Assembly: GCF_003173735.1 (NCBI RefSeq)
Contig: NZ_CP029551.1
Span: 1,417,501 to 1,481,500 of the forward strand
DNA: 64,000 nt
From: Methylobacterium radiodurans
Lineage (GTDB): Bacteria; Pseudomonadota; Alphaproteobacteria; Rhizobiales; Beijerinckiaceae
Direction of reading: 5' to 3'
The first letter of the stretch is position 1. Every line of letters begins with the position of its first letter. Under the pieces are notes generated by a model. The model was not told where the DNA came from and did not search any database. It worked only from the letters and a program-made list of their open reading frames with translations. This document shows positions 42,469 to 51,428 of the stretch, piece after piece. A program made the position numbers and the translations under genes.

Positions 42469-43538
42469 TCAGTACCCGATCTGATCGATCCAGGGGATGA
42501 TCTCCCACATCGGGTAGCCCTTGCCGTAGCTCTCCACGACGGTCTTGTTCTCGTGTCCCAGAATCGCGAAGCGCATTGAGTCGTGGCAGCGCTGCTCGTT
42601 GACCTTCGCGTTGCGGAGCCGATCTGCCGCGCGGTGTCGCAGGCCGTGGATACACGCGTCCGGATCTTTGATGCCGAGCCGGCGGATCGACCGCAGCGTC
42701 TCGCGACCGGGATTCTTCAGATCCTTCTTGAACAGCGGCCCGGTAATCTTGGCCGGTAGGAACGGCAGGACGACTGAGGGAAGGGGGATCTCGCGCTCGG
42801 ACGCCTCGGTCTTCTGCCCGATCGTGACGCAGCGCAGATCGCCTACGATACGCTCGGTCTTGATCGAGTAGGCTTCGCTCCTCCGCATGCCGATGGCCGC
42901 GCAGAGCATTTAGGGGAGGCGTTCCTCCGGCTTCAAGGTGTGCAGCCCCTCGCGGATTACCGTCATGTCGTGGCTGCTGACCGGCAGTCGCTTCTCCGCG
43001 TCCCGCACCTTCGGGATGATGCTGCTGAACGGGTTGAACTTCAGCTTGCCCTCCGACATGGCAAGATTCGATGCCGCGTAGAGGTGCCCAGCCTTCTTCA
43101 AAACTGTGGCGCTCTTGTCCGTCCTCATCTCGAACAGGTAGGTGACGAGCTTGCGCCCGTCGTCGCGGTCGCACTCGGACCACGGCTTGTTGTTGGTGAG
43201 TTGCCAAAAGTCGCGAAGATCGCGCGGGCTTCCTTCTCCAGATAGTTGCCGATGTTCTTGTAGCTGATCCAGCGTTCGAGGTGGACGAGATCGTCCACGT
43301 TCGCGGGCTGAGCGGGCTTCCGGCTCGGACAGGGGACCAGTGGAGTGATCGGTTTGGACTGTGTGCGGCCTGCGCCACGATGCCGCACGTCCTCCGGCGG
43401 GTTGTTCGGCTCGAAGCGCTAGTTGGGGGCGGAGGTTAGGCCGTTGGGACGCTCGATGCGCCGACCGTCCGAGAAGCGGATGAAGAGCTTCGCTTCGGTA
43501 GCGACGATCTTGGTGCGAGCGGTACCGATCAGCCTCAC
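42469..43538 (-). pseudogene. Tyrosine recombinase/integrase broken by two stops and a frameshift
   Basis: The full frame can be followed from GTG 43538, which overlaps the chimeric yjbQ stop (GTGA), to 42469. Catalytic residues are visible in the C-terminal part: Arg in MLCAAIGMRRSEAYS, the H-x-x-R in IHGLRHRAADRL, His in ILGHENK and the Tyr in VVESYGKGY. Damage: an in-frame TAG at 43419-43421, a frame change near 43206-43209 (run of four A), and TAA at 42910-42912 right before the catalytic Arg. The protein cannot be functional. Its place next to the island's yjbQ 3' end is where an integrase normally sits beside its attachment site. Confidence 0.85.
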
Positions 43539-44050
43539 GCACCTATGACATGCAGCACGATCTCGCGTCGATGCGGTCTGTCCCGGTGTTCGATGAGGTA
43601 GATGCCTTGCCACGTGCCGAGCGCGAGCCGCCCACCGGACACCGGAATCGACAGACTCGAATCGGTCAGCATCGTGCGAATGTGGGCCGGCATATCGTCC
43701 GGGCCTTCAGCCGTGTGGGTGTAGCGCGTCCGACTTTGTAATGCGTTTGGCTTTTCGGCGCCGTGGACGTAGCCGGCCCCGCGCGGGGCGAGGTTGTCGA
43801 GCGCGCTCAGGAGGTCGGTCTGCACGTCCGGGTCGGCGTTCTCCTGGATCGTCAGCGAGGCCGAGGTGTGCCGGCAGAACACGCAGACGAGCCCGTCCCG
43901 GATGCCGCTCTGCCGGACGAAGGCGGCGACCGCCTCGGTGACGTCGGTGAAGCCCTGGCCCTGCGTGGCGATGGTCAGGCGCGCACTCGCTTGGCGCCGC
44001 ACCTCGCCCGCGGAAAAATCCTCGATCCCGCCGATCCGGCCCTGTCTCAT
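43535..44050 (-). CDS. yjbQ: Chimeric YjbQ (UPF0047) protein, C-terminus supplied by the island
   Basis: A 171-residue protein. Residues 1-98 or so are chromosomal (GLVCVFCRHTSASLTIQENA), ending GYVHGAE at 43755. They are followed by a 16-residue non-family insert KPNALQSRTRYTHTAE and then a complete YjbQ C-terminus (GPDDMPAHIRTMLTDSSLSI … REIVLHVIGA) encoded by island DNA of different codon use. YjbQ proteins have weak thiamine-phosphate-synthase activity in E. coli. The start overlaps the ligase stop by ATGA, so it is the third gene of the exonuclease-ligase-yjbQ operon. Whether the insert is tolerated is unknown; it lies in the loop before the metal-site block. Confidence 0.88.
   Translation of the reverse strand: MRQGRIGGIEDFSAGEVRRQASARLTIATQGQGFTDVTEAVAAFVRQSGIRDGLVCVFCRHTSASLTIQENADPDVQTDLLSALDNLAPRGAGYVHGAEKPNALQSRTRYTHTAEGPDDMPAHIRTMLTDSSLSIPVSGGRLALGTWQGIYLIEHRDRPHRREIVLHVIGA
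43741..43775. other. Right attachment junction (attR-like)
   Basis: Island sequence …atgcgtttggctttt passes into chromosomal cggcgccgtggacgtagcc at TCG 43755-43757. Together with the left junction the deduced attP would be …gcgtttggcttttcg-ctcccatatgcattcc…, with GCGTTTG present in inverted orientation on both arms. Confidence 0.65.
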
Positions 44051-45747
44051 CGGGTCTCCTCCAGCGCTTGGCCCGGCGCGATCTCGCGCTCGCCGCGGGC
44101 GAGGATGCGCTCCAGCACATCGATCCGGTCGGCCTCGGCCGGGGGCTTGTCCCAGCGGATCCGGCTGACCCGGGGGAAGCGCATCGCCACGCCCGACTTG
44201 TGCCGGGTCGAGCGCTGCACGCCCTCGAAGGCGATCTCCAGCACCAGCCCCGCGTCGCGGCCGTAGGCGACCTCGCGCACCGGGCCGAAGCGCTTGGTGG
44301 TGTGGTTGCGGACGTAGCGGTCGAGCTTGGCGAGTTCCGCGTCCGTGAAGCCATGGTAGCACTTGCCGACCGGCACCAGCTCGTCGCCCTCCGGGCCCTC
44401 CCGCCAGACCCCGAACGTGTAGTCCGAGTAGAAGGACGAGCGCTTCCCGTGGCCGCGCTGGGCGTACATCATCACAGCGTCGACGATGTGGGGCTCGCGC
44501 TTCCACTTCCACCAGGGCCCCTTGGGGCGGCCCGGCAGGTAGGGGCTCGCGCGCCGCTTCAGCATCACGCCCTCGATCGCGTCGGCGTCCTCTCCGGCGC
44601 CGACCGAGGCGGGATCGGCGCGAGCGGCCGCCAACTCCGCCCAGCTCGCGAAGGGCACCACCGGCGAGAGGTCGATGCGGGCGTGGTCGAGCCGCGCCAC
44701 GAAGGCTTCGAGATGGGCGCGCCGGGTCTCGAACGGCTCGGCCCGCAGGTCCACGCCGTCCGCCGCCAGGATGTCGTAGGCGCGCACATGGGCGGGGAAC
44801 TCGTCGAGCAGCTTCGGGGTGACGGCCTTGCGGTTGAGCCGCTGCTGCAGGACGTTGAAGCTCTGCACCCGACCGTCGCGCAGGATCAGCAACTCGCCGT
44901 CGAGGCTCCCCGTGAAGCTGATCGCCTCGGCGAGGTCCGGGAACGCTCCGGTGATGTCCTCGCCCGTGCGGGAATAGACCCGGGCAACTTGGCCGCCCTC
45001 CCGGTCGCGGCCGCCGACGAGCTGAACCCGGATCCCGTCCCACTTCCACTCGCCCGCGAAGTCAGGGGCGTCGAGCCGGTCGAGGTCGGCCTCCTCCTCG
45101 ATCGGGTGCGAGAGCATCGGCGGGCGGAACGGAGCGGGATTCAGGGTCTCGGGGCGCTCGCCCCGGCCCTCGACCCAGGCGAAGAGGCCGGCGAAGGGCG
45201 GCGCGAGCCCGTGCCAGACCTCCTCGACCGCGTCGGCCTCGTGGCCGCCGAGCGCGCCGACCGCCGTCTTGGCGAGCCGCGCCGAGACGCCGACCCGGAG
45301 ATTTCCGGTGACGAGCTTCAGGAGCGCCCAGCGCCCGGTCTCGTCCAGCGCGTCGAGCCAGTGGGCGAGGTGACCGGGCAGGTCCTTCTTCGCCGTGGTG
45401 GCGAGCGTCTCGACCACCTCGGCCAGCGTCGGCGGGGGCGGGTTGTTGTGGCCGAGCCCTGCCTCCCCCGCGTCCGGCCACGGCCAGATCAGTGCGGTCG
45501 TCTCGGCGAGGTCGCCCACGTAGTTGTGCGAGAGCCGGAACAGCACCGGATCGACCCGCTCCTCCACCAGCGCCCGGATGAGCGCCGGTTTGGCCTCGCG
45601 GAAGCTCAGGGTGTCGGTCATGGCACCCAGCGCGTAGCCGCGCTCGGGGTCCGGGGTCCGGGCGAAGTAGTCCTGCAGCAGGCGCAGCTTCGCATTCCGG
45701 CGCGGCTCGTAGGCGAGGCGATCGAGGAGTTCGGCGAAGGCGTTCAC
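44047..45747 (-). CDS. ATP-dependent DNA ligase (cisplatin-damage-response type)
   Basis: A 566-residue ligase. The adenylation motif I is DFAGEWKWDGIRVQLV with the nucleotide-accepting Lys; GELLILRDGRVQSFNVLQQR, IEGVMLKRRASPYLPGRP and GPWWKWKREPHIVDAVMMYA are motifs III-V, followed by the OB fold. An N-terminal DNA-binding domain precedes. Starts with GTG 45747, overlapping the exonuclease stop (GTGA). With the exonuclease it forms the widespread two-gene DNA repair module that processes and seals strand breaks. Confidence 0.92.
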   Translation of the reverse strand: MNAFAELLDRLAYEPRRNAKLRLLQDYFARTPDPERGYALGAMTDTLSFREAKPALIRALVEERVDPVLFRLSHNYVGDLAETTALIWPWPDAGEAGLGHNNPPPPTLAEVVETLATTAKKDLPGHLAHWLDALDETGRWALLKLVTGNLRVGVSARLAKTAVGALGGHEADAVEEVWHGLAPPFAGLFAWVEGRGERPETLNPAPFRPPMLSHPIEEEADLDRLDAPDFAGEWKWDGIRVQLVGGRDREGGQVARVYSRTGEDITGAFPDLAEAISFTGSLDGELLILRDGRVQSFNVLQQRLNRKAVTPKLLDEFPAHVRAYDILAADGVDLRAEPFETRRAHLEAFVARLDHARIDLSPVVPFASWAELAAARADPASVGAGEDADAIEGVMLKRRASPYLPGRPKGPWWKWKREPHIVDAVMMYAQRGHGKRSSFYSDYTFGVWREGPEGDELVPVGKCYHGFTDAELAKLDRYVRNHTTKRFGPVREVAYGRDAGLVLEIAFEGVQRSTRHKSGVAMRFPRVSRIRWDKPPAEADRIDVLERILARGEREIAPGQALEETR

Positions 45748-46790
45748 GCGGCCGCCTCCTCGGGACCGGCGGAGGGTTCGGCCTCGCCGTCGTCGCCGTA
45801 GCCCAGCAGGTGCAGGGGCTTCGCGCGGATCCCTTGCGTGCCGCACCAGTGCACCAGCGCGTCCTCCTGCCCGTGCGTGACCCAGACCTCGCCGGCCCCG
45901 GTCTCGCGGATCGTGCGGCAGAGGTCGGGCCAGTCGGAATGGTCGGAGATCACCAGCGGCAGCTCGACGCCCTTCTGGCGCGCTCGGGCCCGCACCCGCA
46001 TCCAGCCCGAGGCGAAGCAGGTCACCGGATCGGGGAACTTGCGCGACCAGAGATCCTGGATCGCGGAGGGCGGGCAGAGCACGATGGCGCCGTGCAGGTC
46101 CTTGCGCTCGGCCGCCACGACCTTCGGTGTGTCGCCGAGCGGCACGCCCTCCTGCTTGTAGAGTTCGGTCAGCTTCTCCATCGCCCCGTGCAGGTGGATC
46201 GGCCGGTCCCAGCCTTCCTCCCGCAGCAGCGCCATCACCCGCTGCGCCTTGCCGAGCGCGTAGGCGCCGACGATTTGGGCGCGCTCGGGGAAGAGCCGCA
46301 CGGATTCGAGCAGGCGCCGCACCTCGCCGCGGGTGTCGGGGTGGCGGAAGACCGGCAGGCCGAAGGTCGCCTCGGTGATGAAGACGTCGCAGGGCACCAC
46401 CTCGAAGGGGAGGCAGGTCGGGTCCGGCGCCCGCTTGTAGTCGCCCGAGACCACGACCCGCACGCCCTCCCGCTCGATCGCGATCTGGGCCGAGCCCAGC
46501 ACGTGGCCGGCGGGGGCGAAGCGCACGGTGACCTCGCCGATCCGGATCGCCCGGCCCAGGGCCGCCTCCTGGCGGGTGCCGCAGAATTCCGCGCCGTAGC
46601 GCACCGCCATGATGCGCAATGTCTCGGGCGTCGCCAGAACCCGGCCGTGGCCGGCCCGCGCGTGGTCGGCGTGGCCGTGGGTGATGAGCGCGCGGGGCAC
46701 GGGCCAGGTCGGGTCGACGTGGAAGTCGCCGAGCGGGCAGTAGAGGCCCTCTCGGGTGAGGGTGAGGAGGTCGCTGGCGCGGAGCGTCAT
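45744..46790 (-). CDS. Ligase-associated DNA exonuclease (MBL/beta-CASP-like)
   Basis: A 348-residue protein that begins MTLRASDLLTLTREGLYCPL, with the MBL motif HGHADH (RALITHGHADHARAGHGRVL), later zinc ligands in APAGHVLGSAQ and SGDYKR, and the C-terminal VISDHSDWPDL and VWVTHGQEDALV. This SNM1/mRNA-3'-processing-like nuclease is regularly encoded next to the damage-response ligase. First gene of the operon that continues through the ligase into yjbQ. Confidence 0.9.
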   Translation of the reverse strand: MTLRASDLLTLTREGLYCPLGDFHVDPTWPVPRALITHGHADHARAGHGRVLATPETLRIMAVRYGAEFCGTRQEAALGRAIRIGEVTVRFAPAGHVLGSAQIAIEREGVRVVVSGDYKRAPDPTCLPFEVVPCDVFITEATFGLPVFRHPDTRGEVRRLLESVRLFPERAQIVGAYALGKAQRVMALLREEGWDRPIHLHGAMEKLTELYKQEGVPLGDTPKVVAAERKDLHGAIVLCPPSAIQDLWSRKFPDPVTCFASGWMRVRARARQKGVELPLVISDHSDWPDLCRTIRETGAGEVWVTHGQEDALVHWCGTQGIRAKPLHLLGYGDDGEAEPSAGPEEAAA

Positions 46791-46849
46791 GATGGTCCGT
46801 ATCCGGGCGCCGGTATATAGGGCGCCCATCCACCCGTTCAGCGCGACCG

Positions 46850-47806
46850 ATGTCCCAGCTCTCCTCCGGCGACCTTCTCGCCGACCGCCGCTACGTCTAC
46901 GCCGAGGCCTGCCTGGCGGAGGGCGACGCGGCGGGCGCCGCCGAGATGGCCGAGCAGGCGATCGAGCGGGCGCCGCGCTACGCCCCGGCCTGGCTGCTGC
47001 TCGGGCGTGCCCGCGAGGCCCTGCACGCCGCGACCGGCGCAGAGGACCAGCGGCGCGCCGCGCTCGACGCCTTCGAGACCGCCCGCGGGCTCGACCCGGA
47101 GGACCGGATCGGCGCCGGCCTGCACCGAGCACGGCTCGATGGGGGCGCCGCCGGCCTGTCGGGCGCCTATGTGCGCGCCCTGTTCGACGGCTACGCGGAC
47201 CGTTTCGAGCGCCACCTCGTCGATGGGCTCGGCTATTGCGGCCCGGCACTGCTGCGGCAGGCCCTCGACGCACTGCCGGATGCGCCCACGCGCTTCGAGA
47301 CCGTGCTCGATCTCGGCTGCGGCACCGGCCTGATGGGCGCGGCGATCCGCGACCGGGCGGGCCATCTCGCGGGCGTCGATCTCTCGCCCGCGATGCTCCG
47401 GCTCGCCCGCGCCAAGAGTTGTTACGACCGGCTGGCAGAAGGCGACCTCGCGGCCTTCCTGGAAGCCGAGCCCGGTGCGTCCGCCGCTCTCTGCCTCGCG
47501 GCCGATGTGTTCATCTACCTCGCCGACCTCGGCCCCGTGCTGGCTGGGATCAGTCGCGTGCTGCGCCCGGCCGGGCTCGCCGTCTTCACGGTGCAGTCCC
47601 CGGACGAGGCCGGGGCGGAGGGCGTGCGCCTCGGCGCGGACGGGCGCTTCGCCCACGCCGACGCCCACGTGGAGGCGGCGGCACGCGGTGCCGGCCTCGC
47701 GACCGCTGTGCGCGTGCCTGCGGCGATCCGGCGCGAGCGGGGGCGGGATGTTCCGGGCCGGATTATCGTGTTGCGCAAAAGTGAGTTGTGTGCCGACGAA
47801 CACTGA
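46850..47806 (+). CDS. TPR-containing SAM-dependent methyltransferase
   Basis: A 318-residue protein. Residues 10-90 are TPR-like (GDAAGAAEMAEQAIERAPRY, then APAWLLLGRAREALHAAT), followed by a class I methyltransferase with motif I VLDLGCGTGLMGAAIRDRAG and motif IV-like CLAADVFIYLADL. The closest recognisable type is the DREV/UbiE-like group with a TPR N-terminus; substrate unknown. Divergent from the exonuclease with 59 bp between starts. Confidence 0.82.
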   Translation: MSQLSSGDLLADRRYVYAEACLAEGDAAGAAEMAEQAIERAPRYAPAWLLLGRAREALHAATGAEDQRRAALDAFETARGLDPEDRIGAGLHRARLDGGAAGLSGAYVRALFDGYADRFERHLVDGLGYCGPALLRQALDALPDAPTRFETVLDLGCGTGLMGAAIRDRAGHLAGVDLSPAMLRLARAKSCYDRLAEGDLAAFLEAEPGASAALCLAADVFIYLADLGPVLAGISRVLRPAGLAVFTVQSPDEAGAEGVRLGADGRFAHADAHVEAAARGAGLATAVRVPAAIRRERGRDVPGRIIVLRKSELCADEH

Positions 47807-47868
47807 ACCTTCGCCGTCTTCCGCGCTTATTACGCGGCCCCAAGGACGTGTAACGAAGGACAAATTGC

Positions 47869-48639
47869 ATGACGGAGACGCGCAAAGAGGCGCCGGCGGA
47901 CAAGTCGTTCCCCGCAAGCCCCACCACGCGTATCCCCTTCGCGGTCGCGCTGGCGGCACTGGCGGGCTGCGCCGACTCGATCGGCTTCCTGGAATTCTCC
48001 CAGCTCTTCATGTCGTTCATGTCGGGCAACACCACCCGCTTCGGCGTCGCGGTCGCCAACAGCGACTGGGAGAACGTCACCCGCGTCGCCAGCACCATCA
48101 TCGTGTTCTGCTTCGGCGCCTTCCTGGGCACGCTGCTGGCGGCCCTGTTCGGGCGCTGGCGGCTGGCCGCGCTTCTGATCATCGAGGCGGTGCTGCTCGC
48201 CGTGGGCCTCCTCATGCCCTGGGGCACCTTCGCCTACCCGCTGCACGCCTACCCGATCATCCTGGCGCTCGGTCTGCAGAACGCGATCCTGCAGGACGAG
48301 GGCGGGCGCAGCCTCGCGCTCACCTACGTCACTGGTGCGGTGGTCCGCTTCGGGACCGGCCTCGCCAACCTGCTGATGGGCTCGGTCGCCGCGTCGTTCT
48401 GGATCCAGGCGCCACTCTGGGCCGGCCTGAGCGCCGGGGCCATCCTGGGCGGCGTGCTGCAGCTGCGCTACGGCGAGGCCGCCTTCCTGTTCCCGGCGGC
48501 CGTGGCGGCGCTCCTCGCCGTCGTCGCCCTGGTCCTGACGATCGCGAGGCCTGGCAGCGAACTCGTCTCGGGCGTCTCGCCGGCCCCGGATGCCGCGCCG
48601 AGCGCCAAGCCGGTGGCGAAGGCCAAGGCGCTCGCCTGA
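47869..48639 (+). CDS. YoaK/DUF1275 family membrane protein
   Basis: A 256-residue protein with six hydrophobic helices; the opening IPFAVALAALAGCADSIGFL and the following SQLFMSFMSGNTTRFGVAVA are the DUF1275 signature. No biochemical role is established for the family. Stands alone after the methyltransferase with a 62-bp gap. Confidence 0.85.
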   Translation: MTETRKEAPADKSFPASPTTRIPFAVALAALAGCADSIGFLEFSQLFMSFMSGNTTRFGVAVANSDWENVTRVASTIIVFCFGAFLGTLLAALFGRWRLAALLIIEAVLLAVGLLMPWGTFAYPLHAYPIILALGLQNAILQDEGGRSLALTYVTGAVVRFGTGLANLLMGSVAASFWIQAPLWAGLSAGAILGGVLQLRYGEAAFLFPAAVAALLAVVALVLTIARPGSELVSGVSPAPDAAPSAKPVAKAKALA

Positions 48640-48673
48640 GGCGAGACCCGCGGCGGGCAACCCTCGCGCGGGC

Positions 48674-49105
48674 TCAATCCTCGCCCGGGCCGCCGCGCAT
48701 GCGCTTGACCGCGCCGCGGCGGCTCTTGGCTTCGAGGCGCCGCTTCTTGGAGGCGAGCGTCGGCCGGGTCGCTCGCCGCGGCGTCGGCGGCACGGCGGCT
48801 TCCGCGACAAGGGCAGCGAGCCGCTCGCGGGCATCCTCCCGGTTGCGTTCCTGGCTGCGGAAGCGCTGGGCGCTGATGACGATCACCCCGTCCTGGGTGA
48901 GCCGGTGGCCGGCCAGCCGCATCAGCCGCACCGCCACCGCATCGGGCAGGGCGCGCGAGCGTCGGGCGTCGAAGCGCAGCTGGACAGCGGTCGAGACCTT
49001 GTTGACGTTCTGCCCACCCGGACCGGAGGCGCGCACGAACGTCTCCTCCAGTTCCTCCTCGTCGATGGCGATCTGAGGGGTGCAGACCAGGGCCACGATC
49101 GCCAT
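48674..49105 (-). CDS. arfB: Alternative ribosome-rescue factor (ArfB/YaeJ)
   Basis: A 143-residue peptidyl-tRNA hydrolase with the GGQ motif (FVRASGPGGQNVNKVSTAVQ) and a long basic C-terminal tail (ASKKRRLEAKSRRGAVKRMR) that enters the empty mRNA channel of stalled ribosomes. It rescues ribosomes on truncated mRNAs. ATG 49105 yields the family-standard start. Confidence 0.92.
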   Translation of the reverse strand: MAIVALVCTPQIAIDEEELEETFVRASGPGGQNVNKVSTAVQLRFDARRSRALPDAVAVRLMRLAGHRLTQDGVIVISAQRFRSQERNREDARERLAALVAEAAVPPTPRRATRPTLASKKRRLEAKSRRGAVKRMRGGPGED

Positions 49106-49130
49106 ATCTCCGTTGGGCCGGAAAGCCCGT

Positions 49131-49406
49131 TCAGGCTGCCTCGCCGGGCGTGCGCGCCCGGAGCGCCAGGGCGTGCAGCCCGCGCTTGAACGCATCGTCC
49201 ATGAGCCCGTTCACCAGTCGGTGACGGTCCACCCGGCTCTTGCCTTCGAAGGCCGCCGAGACGACGTCGAGGCGGAAATGCGTCTCGCCCCCCTCGCGCC
49301 AGCCGGAATGGCCCGCGTGCAGGTGGGACTCGTCCACCACCTCGAGCCGCGTCGGCGCGAGCTGCGTCCGAAGCGTCTCCTCGATCCAGTCCCGCAACGT
49401 CGCCAT
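49131..49406 (-). CDS. BolA-family protein
   Basis: A 91-residue protein (MATLRDWIEETLRTQLAPTR). The KH-like fold contains VVDESHLHAGHSGWREGGET with His residues that ligate [2Fe-2S] clusters together with monothiol glutaredoxins, and SRVDRHRLVNGLMDDAFKRG. ATG 49406 is preferred to the earlier ATG at 49457, whose extra 17 residues are Pro-rich. Probably involved in iron homeostasis. Confidence 0.9.
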   Translation of the reverse strand: MATLRDWIEETLRTQLAPTRLEVVDESHLHAGHSGWREGGETHFRLDVVSAAFEGKSRVDRHRLVNGLMDDAFKRGLHALALRARTPGEAA

Positions 49407-49531
49407 CGGCTGAAAACCCTCGATTCCCGGCGGAGGCGCCGGCGGCGGATCCGTCAAGCCCGATCCACCGCATGCGTCATCAGGCCCGCCGGCCTTGTGT
49501 CTCCGGTCCGCCCCCTCATAATCGCCCCGTC

Positions 49532-50161
49532 ATGGATCTCAACTCGCGCCTGTTCGACAGCATCCGGATCAAGCCCTCCTGCGAGGAAGCGAAGGAGACC
49601 GGGCCCGTCTGCGAGACGCCGGGCTGCGGCCGGCCGGGCCTCTACCGCGCGCCCAAGGGGCGCAAGGCGGAGGGCCAGTACTGGCGCTTCTGCATGGACC
49701 ACGTGCGCGCCTACAACGCGACCTACAACTACTTCGACGGCATGAACGACGCCGCCGTCCAGGCCTACCAGAAGGATGCCATCATCGGGCACCGGCCGAC
49801 CTGGGCGATGGGCGTCAACCGGGCGGGCTCGGCCAAGCCGGGCGCCGACCCGAAATCGGAGCCGCAGCGCGACTGGGCCTATGTGGACCCGCTGGGCATC
49901 CTGCGGGCGGAAGGGCTCGGCGAGACCCGCCGCCGCGCGCCGGCCGAGCCCCAGCGCCCGCGCCGCTCGCCCGCGGTCGCCAAGGCGCTCGACGTGATGG
50001 GCCTCGACGAGACCGCCGACGCCGCCGCCATCAAGGCGCAGTACAAGGTGCTGGTGAAGCGCTTCCACCCGGACGCCAACGGCGGCGACCGCTCCTTCGA
50101 GGACCGCCTGCGCGACATCATCCGCGCCCACGACGTCCTGCGCGGCGCGGGGCTCTGCTGA
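49532..50161 (+). CDS. J-domain (DnaJ-like) protein
   Basis: A 209-residue protein with a C-terminal J domain: MGLDETADAAAIKAQYKVLV, then KRFHPDANGGDRS holds the HPD motif. The N-terminal half contains CETPGCGRPGLYRAPKGRKA and a CMDH pair, a possible zinc-binding site. J domains stimulate Hsp70 ATPase; the partner substrate is unknown. Conserved among Hyphomicrobiales upstream of cobS, as seen here. Confidence 0.87.
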   Translation: MDLNSRLFDSIRIKPSCEEAKETGPVCETPGCGRPGLYRAPKGRKAEGQYWRFCMDHVRAYNATYNYFDGMNDAAVQAYQKDAIIGHRPTWAMGVNRAGSAKPGADPKSEPQRDWAYVDPLGILRAEGLGETRRRAPAEPQRPRRSPAVAKALDVMGLDETADAAAIKAQYKVLVKRFHPDANGGDRSFEDRLRDIIRAHDVLRGAGLC

Positions 50162-50428
50162 GCCGGAAGGCGTGCGGGCGGGCTCCGGCACGATCGATGC
50201 ACGCACCGCGCGACGCCTTCCCGCGCGGCGCGGGCGGACAATGCCGGGAGGCTCCCTATATGGGGGTGATCCCGGACGTCGCGTCCCGCGTGCCGCCGCC
50301 CCCTTGGCGGTCCGGCGCGACGACGGCTAAGGAAGGCCGGCACCGCGGATCTCCGCGGCCCGCCCGGTCCGAGAATCCGCGAGGTCATCCGGCACCCGCC
50401 GTCGGAGCCCGCCCCCACGAGGTCCCGT

Positions 50429-51412
50429 ATGCTCTCTGACGACAAGCCCGCCGCGATGCCCGACCGCCACGTCTCGGTCCGCGAGGTGTTCGGCATCGAC
50501 CTCGACCTCAAGGTGCCGGCCTTCTCGGAAGCCGACGAGCACGTGCCGGATCTCGACCCGGACTACATCTTCGACCGTGAGACGACGCTCGCCATCTTGG
50601 CGGGCTTCGCCCGGAACCGCCGCGTGATGGTCACGGGCTACCACGGCACCGGCAAGTCGACCCATATCGAGCAGGTCGCCGCCCGGCTGAACTGGCCCTG
50701 CGTGCGGATCAACCTCGACAGCCACGTCTCGCGCATCGACCTCGTCGGCAAGGACGCGATCGTGCTGCAGGACGGCAAGCAGGTCACCGCCTTCCAGGAC
50801 GGCATCCTGCCCTGGGCCCTGCAGAACAACGTCGCGCTCGTCTTCGACGAGTACGATGCGGGGCGCCCCGACGTGATGTTCGTGATCCAGCGGGTGCTGG
50901 AGGTCTCTGGCCGCCTGACGCTGCTCGACCAGAAGCGGGTGATCCGGCCCCACCCGGCCTTCCGGCTCTTCGCGACCGCCAACACGGTGGGCCTCGGCGA
51001 CACGTCCGGCCTCTATCACGGCACCCAACAGATCAACCAGGGCCAGATGGACCGCTGGTCGATCGTCACCACGCTGAACTACCTGCCGCACGACCGCGAA
51101 GTCGACATCGTGCTCTCCAAGGCGACGCACTACCAGGGCGAGCAGGGGCGCGACATCGTCAACCGCATGGTGCGCGTGGCGGATCTCACCCGCAACGCCT
51201 TCATGAACGGCGACCTCTCGACCGTTATGAGCCCGCGCACGGTGATCACCTGGGCGGAGAACGCCGACATCTTCCGCGACATCGGCTTCGCCTTCCGGGT
51301 CACCTTCCTGAACAAGTGCGACGAGCTGGAGCGGACGCTGGTGGCCGAGTTCTACCAGCGCGCCTTCGGCAAGGACCTGCCCGAGAGCGCGGTGAACGTC
51401 GCGCTCAGCTGA
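50429..51412 (+). CDS. cobS: Aerobic cobaltochelatase subunit CobS
   Basis: A 327-residue AAA+ ATPase with Walker [16 protein letters not shown], Walker [12 protein letters not shown] and the sensor [17 protein letters not shown]. CobS and CobT form a chaperone-like complex that drives CobN to insert Co2+ into hydrogenobyrinic acid a,c-diamide in the oxygen-dependent B12 pathway. ATG 50429 gives the typical start. A 267-bp upstream region probably carries the promoter. Confidence 0.94.
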   Translation: MLSDDKPAAMPDRHVSVREVFGIDLDLKVPAFSEADEHVPDLDPDYIFDRETTLAILAGFARNRRVMVTGYHGTGKSTHIEQVAARLNWPCVRINLDSHVSRIDLVGKDAIVLQDGKQVTAFQDGILPWALQNNVALVFDEYDAGRPDVMFVIQRVLEVSGRLTLLDQKRVIRPHPAFRLFATANTVGLGDTSGLYHGTQQINQGQMDRWSIVTTLNYLPHDREVDIVLSKATHYQGEQGRDIVNRMVRVADLTRNAFMNGDLSTVMSPRTVITWAENADIFRDIGFAFRVTFLNKCDELERTLVAEFYQRAFGKDLPESAVNVALS

Positions 51413-51428
51413 CCTGATGGAGGACGCG

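Larger units (their letters stand above)
29590..43757. mobile_element. 14-kb genomic island inserted in yjbQ
   Basis: Boundaries come from rebuilding the empty site. The chromosomal left flank ends ...tccggaccctcg (29592) and the right flank begins tcggcgccgtggacg (43755). Fused at the shared TCG they encode an uninterrupted YjbQ. Inside are a truncated serine recombinase, hypothetical genes, a DsbA-like protein, a caspase-like protease, a resolvase, a retron, an Mrr remnant and a decayed tyrosine integrase. Base composition is mixed, with an AT-rich core at 34.4-39.0 kb. No conjugation or phage structural genes are visible, so any transfer would need help in trans. Confidence 0.85.

Noticed and set aside
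29590..43757. Integrative conjugative element or prophage
   Set aside because: No relaxase, type IV secretion, terminase, capsid or tail gene is visible; it is described simply as a genomic island.
43535..45049. Long open frame extending upstream of yjbQ
   Set aside because: The upstream 1 kb is an antisense-like shadow (Arg/Gly/Ala-rich) of the ligase gene in another frame; the true start overlaps the ligase stop at 44048-44050.
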